A stretch of DNA of 5,071 bases, from positions 1-5,071 of the forward strand of contig JAUVGS010000193.1 of NCBI GenBank assembly GCA_030593665.1, in the 5' to 3' direction. The notes under the pieces were generated by a model. The model was not told where the DNA came from. It saw nothing but the letters and a program-made list of their open reading frames with translations, and did not search any database. This DNA is from Chitinivibrionales bacterium. GTDB lineage: Bacteria > Fibrobacterota > Chitinivibrionia > Chitinivibrionales > JANQEN01. The position numbers and the translations under genes are program-made. This document shows, piece by piece, positions 1 through 5,071 of the stretch (position 1 is the first letter of the stretch; the number at the start of each line of letters is the position of its first letter).

Positions 1-2262
1 GATTTCATCCTCACCCCGCTGAAATCGCTGCACCGACTTACCGAATAACCCCTGTCGCACCTGGCCGGCAATATCTGAAATAGTCAGCCCTGCCATAGAT
101 GCCGCCGGTTTTAACTGCATCCGTATCTCACGCCAGCCTTCAATATCAGAATCAGTGATATCACTGAGTGTTGAATATTCGGATAACTTTGCTTTAAGTA
201 ATTCCTTTGCTTTATCCAATTCATCAAGATCGTTGCTTAAAAGGGAAATGGTGATAGCTTTACCCCAGTGGCCGCCGCTGAATGACACTTTTTGACTGCC
301 GGGGATATTACCGATGGATTTGCGTACCTGGTCGGCAATTTTATATGATTCCATTTTACGTTTACTGCTTTCAAGAAGATCAATTCTCAGTTCACCGGCA
401 TGGCCTCCGGCATCACCGAGACGGTTGTTGCCGATCTGCCGCCGGATCGAAACAATAACATCTCTCTTATCACGACGTTGGGTTTTAAAATGCTCGTTTG
501 TTTGCCATATTTTTTTCTCTATTTGTTGTAGAATTGAGTCAGTGACATGCTCACGCGTGCCGGTTGTCATTGTTAGATTAAATGTTATATTGTCACGGTC
601 AATAAATGGAAATGCAGAGATTTCAACAATTCCACCCCGCAGTAATCCGAGGGTAATTAACCAGAATCCTATTGCAGCCGCGATGACCGTTGTTGTGTTT
701 TCAAGAGACCATTTTAATGCAGGACCATACACCTTGTCTGTTAACCAGCGGTACATAGCTTCAAAGCAAGACCGGATTTTGGTTTTAGTACGTTCATGGG
801 AAAGCCCTTTGGAATGAGCAAGGTGTGCAGGAAGGATAAAAAACGATTCAACAAGAGAAAAAATCAACGCACCGATAACTACCAGCGCGAGTTGATAGAT
901 AATGCCTCCCATTCTTCCAAGAAAGAAGAAAAAAGGAATAAACGCAAGAATAGTAGTTGCAACCGCCGTAAATACCGGTGCAATGACTTCAAACAGTCCG
1001 GCAACGGCAGCCTTTTTTGCACTCATACCCTGTTCAAACTTCTGATAGATACTTTCTGCAACGACAATGGCATCGTCAACGAGGATTCCTACAACGATGA
1101 TCATACCCATGAGTGAAATAACGTTGATGGTAATACCCCAGAAGTTTGCAATGATAAACATACCGGCAAATGAAACCGGGATACCAACCGCCACCCAGAA
1201 TGACATTCGTACATTAAGGAAAAATCCGAGTACCAGAAGTACCAGCACAAAACCGAGCATACCATTTTTAGTCAGCAATCGAATTCTTTTAACCAGATTC
1301 TCTGATGCATCAGATGTAATGGTTAACGATATTTCCGGATATTTAGCTGCAAATATCGGTATATACTCCTTAACCGTTTTTGCAATCCCTATGATATCCT
1401 CCTCGAGAGTTTTTTCAATATTCACCAGAATTGTGCGTTGCCCGTTATAATAGGTCGCCTTCGGGGTGTCCTCCCACTGTTCCCTTACTTCTGCAACATC
1501 GCCAACCCTTATTACTGTGCCGTCCTGGCCTGATCGAATGACAATAAATCGAATCTCGTGGGCAAAGTCCCGTCTTCCATAAGAACGAATCAGCAACCGC
1601 TCATCGGCAGTTTTAATCGATCCTCCGGATATGTCAACATTGGCGGATGCAATAGCATTGGCGACTTCAGTAAAACTTAAACCATAACGGCGAAGATTCT
1701 CTTCAGAGAGTGTTACCGCTATTTCACGTGTGGGTATGCCGACAAGAGACACCTGGGAGATACCGTCCTTTGCAAGAAGATCGTCGCGGAATGCCACCGC
1801 CCGCTTTTTCAAGGCCCACAGATCAGCATTACCATAAAGAGCAACGGCAATAGTACGTGCACGAAATTTCGAAACTTTGATAATTGGTTTCTCTGCGCCG
1901 CTAGGATAAGGCGTCACTCTGTCTACACCATTTTTAACATCGTCGTACACATCATCAGCGTCATAATTGTCGAGCACCTCCACCCGTACCTGCCCATGGT
2001 TTTCTCTTGACGTTGAGGTGGTACGGTCAATGCCGGGAATCCCTTTCAGGTTGTTCTCGATCTTAAGGATGAGTGATTCTTCAATTTCCTCGGGGGAACT
2101 TCCCTGGTAGGTAATATCAATTGTAATAATATTACTTTCTACCTCTGGAAAAAATGATGTGGTCATATTCCGCATACCCATATAACCAGTCAGCAAAATA
2201 CTGAACATGAGCACATTTGCCCATACGGGATATTGAATGAAATAGGTAATTACTTTTTTCAT
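1..2262 (-). CDS. RND efflux transporter permease (AcrB/HAE1-like), C-terminus beyond window
   Basis: Inner-membrane pump subunit of a tripartite RND efflux system, expected to exchange protons for exported compounds. I translated 754 codons without a stop from the ATG at 2262 to the left edge; the family is usually about 1030-1050 residues, so roughly the last 280-300 (TM8-12 and part of the second porter/docking region) are missing. The N-terminus MKKVITYFIQYPVWANVLMF is typical, with TM1 at about residues 13-31. A large periplasmic porter/docking region follows to about 330. TM2-TM6 lie at about 335-352, 356-376, 383-405, 428-447 and 457-477, the last ending in LPAHL. TM7 is at about 523-545, then the second periplasmic region begins. 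The TM4 motif GILVDDAIVVAES carries D396 and D397, matching the proton-relay Asp407/Asp408 pair of AcrB; the partner TM10 lysine is off-window. GGAG at 2275-2278 is the likely ribosome site, with a rather long 12-nt spacer. The adaptor gene lies 45 bp upstream. Substrate (drug, solvent, lipid) is unknown; the hydrophobic TM4 context argues against a metal-specific CusA-type pump, but only weakly. Confidence 0.95.
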   Translation of the reverse strand, partial: MKKVITYFIQYPVWANVLMFSILLTGYMGMRNMTTSFFPEVESNIITIDITYQGSSPEEIEESLILKIENNLKGIPGIDRTTSTSRENHGQVRVEVLDNYDADDVYDDVKNGVDRVTPYPSGAEKPIIKVSKFRARTIAVALYGNADLWALKKRAVAFRDDLLAKDGISQVSLVGIPTREIAVTLSEENLRRYGLSFTEVANAIASANVDISGGSIKTADERLLIRSYGRRDFAHEIRFIVIRSGQDGTVIRVGDVAEVREQWEDTPKATYYNGQRTILVNIEKTLEEDIIGIAKTVKEYIPIFAAKYPEISLTITSDASENLVKRIRLLTKNGMLGFVLVLLVLGFFLNVRMSFWVAVGIPVSFAGMFIIANFWGITINVISLMGMIIVVGILVDDAIVVAESIYQKFEQGMSAKKAAVAGLFEVIAPVFTAVATTILAFIPFFFFLGRMGGIIYQLALVVIGALIFSLVESFFILPAHLAHSKGLSHERTKTKIRSCFEAMYRWLTDKVYGPALKWSLENTTTVIAAAIGFWLITLGLLRGGIVEISAFPFIDRDNITFNLTMTTGTREHVTDSILQQIEKKIWQTNEHFKTQRRDKRDVIVSIRRQIGNNRLGDAGGHAGELRIDLLESSKRKMESYKIADQVRKSIGNIPGSQKVSFSGGHWGKAITISLLSNDLDELDKAKELLKAKLSEYSTLSDITDSDIEGWREIRMQLKPAASMAGLTISDIAGQVRQGLFGKSVQRFQRGEDEI

Positions 2263-2265
2263 GTC

Positions 2266-2309
2266 AGACACACACTCCAATTACTGCGATGATTCACGTA
2301 AGTGTGTCT
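2266..2309 (-). promoter_or_regulatory. Intercistronic hairpin around permease ribosome-binding site
   Basis: In the minus-strand transcript, AGACACAC (2302-2309) pairs perfectly with GUGUGUCU (2266-2273). Directly inside, UUAC (2298-2301) pairs with GUAA (2281-2284), leaving a 13-nt loop (2285-2297) and a one-sided 7-nt bulge UUGGAGU (2274-2280) that contains the permease Shine-Dalgarno GGAG. The 5' arm begins inside the adaptor UAG stop codon (2308-2310), and the 3' arm lies between GGAG and the permease AUG. A ribosome terminating on the adaptor gene would melt this stem, so translational coupling of the two subunits is a reasonable inference. There is no U-tract, so it is not an intrinsic terminator. 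The pairing is seen directly; the function is inferred. Confidence 0.4.
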
Positions 2310-3519
2310 ATTTTCCTGATTTTTCAGAAGCATTATCTTTATCCTTCTTTTTCACAGGAGGTCCGTCAGGAAAACCGCTGCCTTCCGGCTTACCAATTAT
2401 TTTTCCATTGATGACCGGTTGAATTCCCATACCAATGACAGCATCCTGCAGGACTTCAATAACCAATGTGTCCAGCTTTTGCAGGCCATTTGTCACATAG
2501 GCTGTCTCGATACCACAATATTCTACGGAAACCTCTTTTTCCACAAGGCGGCCTTTATTAATGAGATATACTTTATTTCTATCGTGGATTGCTTTACGTT
2601 CAACAGCAACGGCATGAGAAATAGGAGAACCGGTAATACTGACAGTTGCAAAAGACCCGTCAAGCAATTCAGTATATGAACCGTTATTCACCCGCACGAA
2701 AACGGATACCGTCTGCATTCGTTCATCAAGGTTTTTACTCATCCGGTGTACTTTTCCGGTAATAGGCTTTGATAATGCATCGGTGTTTACCAGGGCAGCC
2801 ATCCCCGATTTCACGAGAGATGCATCACTGGTGGAAAGTGGCAGCTCGATTTCCATGTTGTCGGTTCGTACCAGCGTTGCGATACTTACCCCGGCTCGTA
2901 CCATTGAGGCGGGAAAAACATGAGCCGTACTTACAGTACCGGTAAAGGGGGCTTTCAGAGTGTACTTTGACAGGGTCAGGCGCTGGTTTCTTGCCAGATA
3001 GTAAAGTTTATAAATATTAAATCGGGAGACAAACAGTTTTTCCCTGTCATTTTCCACATCGGGAAGTGGTGGCAACGGGTTGTCGAATGTAAGCGCAGTA
3101 AAAAAACTGTTCCATCGATCAAATGCCTGTGGAGTATCGCCTTTCAGTTCAGGGAGGAGTGATGCGAGAGCATTCTGCAGGTCACTGATCATTGTCTTAT
3201 AACTGTTGGATGCCTGGCGGGCATCTATCCTCGCAAGAACCTGGCCTCTCTTGAACGAGTCACCTTTGTGCAAGCGAAAATTTTGAGACTGTACAATTCC
3301 ACTGACTTCCGGAGTCAGGTCAACGACCTCACGACTGCGAACCCGTCCCATTGACTTAATCGTTGGATTAAGTGTTTTGGGATATACAACATCAGCGGCA
3401 ACCGCCCGAATAAACTGCTTCGGCTTTCGGTGTTTCTGTTCTTTCTTCATTGAAGAAATCACCCTCATAGTGCCAAAGGCAATAACCAGAATGAGTACAG
3501 GAAGTACAAATCGTTTCAT
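2308..3519 (-). CDS. RND efflux periplasmic adaptor (membrane fusion protein, HlyD/AcrA-like)
   Basis: Periplasmic adaptor, 403 aa, linking an inner-membrane RND permease to an outer-membrane channel. Residues 1-3 are MKR, followed by a hydrophobic segment (about 4-22) that acts as membrane anchor or uncleaved signal; there is no lipobox cysteine, unlike AcrA. The two lipoyl/barrel-sandwich halves are recognisable: about 64-100 (VDLTPEVSGIV then KGDSFKRGQVLARID) and 183-219 (LSKYTLKAPFTGTVS then VRAGVSIATLV). Between them is a helical hairpin (about 101-182) interrupted by a proline-rich stretch DNPLPPLPDVEND at 146-158. A beta-barrel domain (about 221-300) and a membrane-proximal domain (about 301-375) follow. 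The tail after 376 is a Gly/Pro then Lys/Asp/Ser-rich, probably disordered extension. The start at 3519 gives a normal anchor; its ribosome site is weak (AAAGAAAG, no GGAGG). It is the first gene of the adaptor-permease operon and lies 45 bp upstream of the permease. A partner outer-membrane factor is not in the window. Family assignment is firm; export substrate is unknown. Confidence 0.94.
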   Translation of the reverse strand: MKRFVLPVLILVIAFGTMRVISSMKKEQKHRKPKQFIRAVAADVVYPKTLNPTIKSMGRVRSREVVDLTPEVSGIVQSQNFRLHKGDSFKRGQVLARIDARQASNSYKTMISDLQNALASLLPELKGDTPQAFDRWNSFFTALTFDNPLPPLPDVENDREKLFVSRFNIYKLYYLARNQRLTLSKYTLKAPFTGTVSTAHVFPASMVRAGVSIATLVRTDNMEIELPLSTSDASLVKSGMAALVNTDALSKPITGKVHRMSKNLDERMQTVSVFVRVNNGSYTELLDGSFATVSITGSPISHAVAVERKAIHDRNKVYLINKGRLVEKEVSVEYCGIETAYVTNGLQKLDTLVIEVLQDAVIGMGIQPVINGKIIGKPEGSGFPDGPPVKKKDKDNASEKSGK

Positions 3520-3546
3520 AATGACATTCTTTCTTTTATGAATATT

Positions 3547-3556
3547 CTAACGTTAG
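3547..3556. promoter_or_regulatory. 10-bp palindrome, possible operator at pump promoter
   Basis: CTAACGTTAG is a perfect 10-bp palindrome. It overlaps the last base of the proposed -10 box (3556-3561) and covers the expected transcription start about 7 nt downstream, where a repressor would block initiation. RND pump operons are often controlled by TetR- or MarR-type repressors that bind palindromes of this sort. No regulator gene is present in the window, and a 10-bp palindrome can occur by chance, so this remains a candidate. Confidence 0.25.
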
Positions 3557-3584
3557 TTATAAAACGGTTTAAAGCATCTGCTAA
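3556..3584 (-). promoter_or_regulatory. Candidate sigma70-type promoter for the efflux operon
   Basis: On the minus strand, TTAGCA (3579-3584, 4 of 6 matches to TTGACA) is followed after exactly 17 nt by TATAAC (3556-3561, 5 of 6 matches to TATAAT). The start would fall near 3549, giving a leader of about 30 nt before the adaptor ATG at 3519. The spacing and position are good, but the surrounding gap is AT-rich, which raises the chance of accidental matches. It sits in the only sizeable gap upstream of the adaptor gene. Confidence 0.35.
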
Positions 3585-3613
3585 ATATATGTGTTGATTT
3601 AGGGAGGCTAAAG

Positions 3614-3633
3614 GATTTTTCTTTTGAAAAATC
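3614..3633. repeat. AT-rich perfect inverted repeat (8-bp arms, 4-nt loop)
   Basis: GATTTTTC (3614-3621), loop TTTT, then GAAAAATC (3626-3633) form a perfect stem with 8 pairs, two of them G-C. It lies about 30 bp upstream of the proposed -35 box of the pump promoter and about 94 bp past the end of the HAD gene. No T-tract follows on either strand, so an intrinsic terminator is unlikely. It could be a regulator site or chance structure in AT-rich DNA. A second AT palindrome, AAAAACGTTTTT, is at 3702-3713, just after the HAD stop codon. Confidence 0.35.
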
Positions 3634-3726
3634 ACTATGATATATTCACGCTATAATAATTAGATTTAGTGAGTATGTATTACGTTACAGAAAATATAGA
3701 TAAAAACGTTTTTTTGTAGGCGGGTT

Positions 3727-4380
3727 TTAAATGCTTTTTTCGAGCAAACCGGGAAGGTCGGCCATGTTGCTGAAAATTATGGCACCGCTCTTTATAAAAG
3801 TTTCAGTAAGTGAAGCATTGTATGGCGTTATATAACCAAATACGGTCATGCCGGCCGCAATACCTGCCTGAACACCGGGTATCGAATCTTCTACAACGGC
3901 ACAGGTATGCGTTGCAACATTGCATTGCTTTGCTGCATAGAGGAACACTTCAGGTTCCGGTTTACCGTGCTCGACATCCAGGGCGCTGAATATCCTGTCT
4001 GTAAAGCGGTGGAGGAGACCGGTCACCCCGAGGCTGATCTGCATCTTTTCATGCACGCCGCTTGATGCGACACAGACCGGATAAGGGATGGCATCCAATG
4101 CTTCGGCAATGCCGGGAATCGGCTGCAATGATTCTTGAAATTCATTGAAAAGGCGGGAGTAATATTTCTGTCCAATATTTTCGGGAACCGGCCGGCCAAA
4201 CAGTTCTTCCACTTTTTTCAGGCAGGTTTGCAATGAGTAACCGGTAAACCAGGAACGTGAGTCGTCAAGGGAAACCTTAAAACCTTCTTCAGCAAGGACT
4301 TCAGGAAATATACGCTCCGCAATCGGCTCGCTATCGACCAGAACACCGTCGCAGTCGAAGATAATCAGATCCCAGGACAT
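3727..4380 (-). CDS. HAD-IA family phosphatase, YieH/PGM-like (sugar-phosphate phosphatase candidate)
   Basis: Soluble cytoplasmic HAD-superfamily hydrolase, 217 aa, the normal length for subfamily IA with a helical cap. Motif I is FDCDGVLVDSE with nucleophile D9 and acid/base D11. The cap spans about 16-85. Motif II is VCVASSG with S106, the motif III lysine is K140 in HGKPEPEVF, and the motif IV Mg-binding acidic pair is E164-D165 in VVEDSIPG. All catalytic residues are present. The pattern PVCVASSGVHEKMQ and the overall layout resemble E. coli YieH, reported to act on 6-phosphogluconate. The cap has FTGYS where beta-phosphoglucomutases have KGVSR, so a phosphatase is more likely than a mutase; the substrate is not determinable. 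I chose the ATG at 4380 because motif I must start within a few residues of the N-terminus; the frame stays open upstream to an ATG at 4476 but runs through intergenic repeat DNA. The ribosome site is weak (GGAA at 4390-4393). It lies 134 bp downstream of the beta-phosphoglucomutase gene, same strand. Confidence 0.9.
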   Translation of the reverse strand: MSWDLIIFDCDGVLVDSEPIAERIFPEVLAEEGFKVSLDDSRSWFTGYSLQTCLKKVEELFGRPVPENIGQKYYSRLFNEFQESLQPIPGIAEALDAIPYPVCVASSGVHEKMQISLGVTGLLHRFTDRIFSALDVEHGKPEPEVFLYAAKQCNVATHTCAVVEDSIPGVQAGIAAGMTVFGYITPYNASLTETFIKSGAIIFSNMADLPGLLEKSI

Positions 4381-4420
4381 GAAACACGATTCCGGATAAA
4401 GTGAAATAAATATATAAATA

Positions 4421-4490
4421 GCCATGATGGAGTAATGGAATATTGGAATGATGGGAAAAACACTATAAAACGTCAATACCCCAATACTTC
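4421..4490. repeat. Degenerate 8-bp tandem repeat in inverted arrangement (possible hairpin unit)
   Basis: On the plus strand, four consecutive 8-mers are in register: GCCATGAT (4421), GGAGTAAT (4429), GGAATATT (4437) and GGAATGAT (4445). After a 20-nt spacer come two further 8-mers, CAATACCC (4474) and CAATACTT (4482), which read on the other strand as AAGTATTG and GGGTATTG, the same kind of unit inverted. In minus-strand RNA, 4474-4490 can pair with 4437-4453: of 17 positions I count 11 Watson-Crick pairs, 3 G-U pairs and 3 mismatches, around a 20-nt loop. It lies between two co-directional genes. I recall similar ATTCC-rich repeats between genes in various Gram-negative genomes, but could not check that here. 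Confidence 0.55.
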
Positions 4491-4514
4491 AGTGCTGCAG
4501 CAACTGTCAGGTGA

Positions 4515-5071
4515 TTATACAGAAAGTAGCTGATCCACTGTCACCGAGGCCATATCTTTTGCCCGCAGGTGTGCCCGTTCGTCATCCTCAGCAGCGCCCA
4601 CCCCCAGCACTTTCATATTGCCGTTCAGCCCGGCTTCAACACCGGCTTTGGCATCTTCGACAACCAGGCACTCTTCCGGCGGAACACCCATACGCTCAGC
4701 AGCGATTAAGAATACTTCAGGATCGGGCTTTCCCTTTTTAATATCGTTGCCGTCTGAAGTGGCGTCAAAATAGTTATCCAGTCCGATATATTCCAGGATT
4801 TTTGGTGAGTTCTTGCTTGAAGAGCCTATTGAGATTTTAATCCCGCGTTTTTTAACCTCTTCAAGGATGGGCATCACTCCCGGGAGTATGTCATCAGGAG
4901 TTATATCCCGGAGAAGCTCGCGATAATAACCGTTTTTCCGCTCCGCCAGCGTAAGCTTTTCCTCGTCGGAGTATGTGCGTGTGGCTTTCTCGAGAAGGAA
5001 TTCAAGACTCTGCATCCTGCTGACACCCCGCAGACGCATGTTATCCTCCCAGGTAAATTCAATCCCCTCAT
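4515..5071 (-). CDS. pgmB: Beta-phosphoglucomutase, N-terminus beyond window
   Basis: Cytoplasmic HAD-IA mutase that interconverts beta-glucose 1-phosphate and beta-glucose 6-phosphate through a beta-glucose 1,6-bisphosphate intermediate, feeding glucose released by inverting disaccharide phosphorylases into glycolysis. From recalled sequence, the stretch from RLRGVSR onward through the catalytic motifs aligns without gaps to Lactococcus lactis PgmB: GVSR of the cap substrate loop (Arg49), the lysine of AERKNGYY (Lys76), SSSKN of motif II (Ser114, Ser116, Lys117, Asn118), KGKPDPEVF (Lys145) and VVEDAKAG (Glu169-Asp170). The frame continues upstream of the ATG at 5039 as EGIEFTWEDN, family-like cap sequence, so that ATG is internal. 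About 184 residues are visible; some 30 N-terminal residues, including the catalytic Asp8/Asp10 pair, lie past the right edge, so activity cannot be confirmed. Such genes often sit beside GH65 maltose, trehalose or kojibiose phosphorylases; any such neighbour would be off-window. Confidence 0.9.
   Translation of the reverse strand, partial: EGIEFTWEDNMRLRGVSRMQSLEFLLEKATRTYSDEEKLTLAERKNGYYRELLRDITPDDILPGVMPILEEVKKRGIKISIGSSSKNSPKILEYIGLDNYFDATSDGNDIKKGKPDPEVFLIAAERMGVPPEECLVVEDAKAGVEAGLNGNMKVLGVGAAEDDERAHLRAKDMASVTVDQLLSV

Noticed and set aside
314..1450. Three overlapping plus-strand open frames (314-817, 796-1116, 1067-1450)
   Set aside because: They lie wholly opposite the RND permease, whose minus-strand translation matches the family throughout. 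Their products look like low-complexity antisense translations with no recognisable domain.
2419..2679. Plus-strand open frame of 86 codons
   Set aside because: It is antisense to the adaptor's beta-barrel and membrane-proximal domains and has no recognisable family features.
3702..3713. AAAAACGTTTTT palindrome after the HAD stop as a terminator
   Set aside because: The stem is nearly all A-T with no loop, and there is no GC-rich stem before the T-run. It is better viewed as AT-rich spacer.
4454..4480. Promoter for the HAD gene (TTGACG at 4471-4476 on the minus strand)
   Set aside because: The -35 match is good, but the best hexamer at 17 nt (CATCAT) is weak and falls inside the 8-mer repeat, so it is not distinguishable from chance.
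4493..4502. Palindrome TGCTGCAGCA just after the pgmB stop as an intrinsic terminator
   Set aside because: It has no proper loop and no T-tract follows on the minus strand, so it does not meet terminator criteria.
4511..4741. Plus-strand open frame of 76 codons
   Set aside because: It is antisense to the conserved C-terminal half of beta-phosphoglucomutase, and its Pro/Arg/Gln-rich product looks like a shadow translation.
5037..5050. ATG at 5039 with a strong GGGAGG motif 5 nt upstream, as a start for the beta-phosphoglucomutase
   Set aside because: The frame stays open upstream and encodes EGIEFTWEDN, family-like cap sequence. A start here would remove the catalytic Asp8/Asp10 region, so the Shine-Dalgarno match is coding sequence for Trp-Glu-Asp.

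Overview
The window reads as ordinary chromosomal DNA from a Gram-negative bacterium. The main evidence is a tripartite RND-type efflux pair (periplasmic adaptor plus inner-membrane permease), which only makes sense in a cell with an outer membrane. I cannot name the genus from the sequence. Base composition is moderate, with AT-rich gaps between genes. All four genes lie on the minus strand, so transcription runs from right to left.

Right part (3727-5071): two HAD-superfamily, subfamily I sugar-phosphate enzymes in tandem. The first (4515 to beyond the right edge) is a beta-phosphoglucomutase that lacks its N-terminus here. The second (3727-4380) is a complete HAD-IA phosphatase-like protein resembling the E. 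coli YieH type. They are separated by 134 bp that contain a degenerate 8-bp tandem repeat, which recurs in inverted orientation and could fold as an imperfect hairpin. This repeat accounts for a misleading upstream extension of the second gene's reading frame.

Middle gap (3520-3726): 207 bp, AT-rich and without a gene. It holds a reasonable sigma70-like promoter candidate for the efflux genes, a 10-bp perfect palindrome at the expected transcription start, an AT-rich perfect stem-loop and a 12-bp AT palindrome. I see no convincing intrinsic terminator for the HAD genes, so some read-through into the pump genes is possible.

Left part (1-3519): a two-gene efflux operon, adaptor (2308-3519) then permease (1-2262, 754 codons visible, C-terminus beyond the left edge). 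The 45-bp gap between them can fold into a two-part hairpin that starts inside the adaptor stop codon and leaves the permease Shine-Dalgarno sequence in a bulge. That arrangement would suit translational coupling. The adaptor would link the permease to an outer-membrane channel, whose gene is not in this window. The pump's substrate cannot be deduced.

I found no RNA gene, CRISPR array, insertion sequence, phage gene or clearly new multi-gene system. The most useful observations are the inverted 8-mer repeat unit, the intercistronic hairpin and the promoter-palindrome arrangement.
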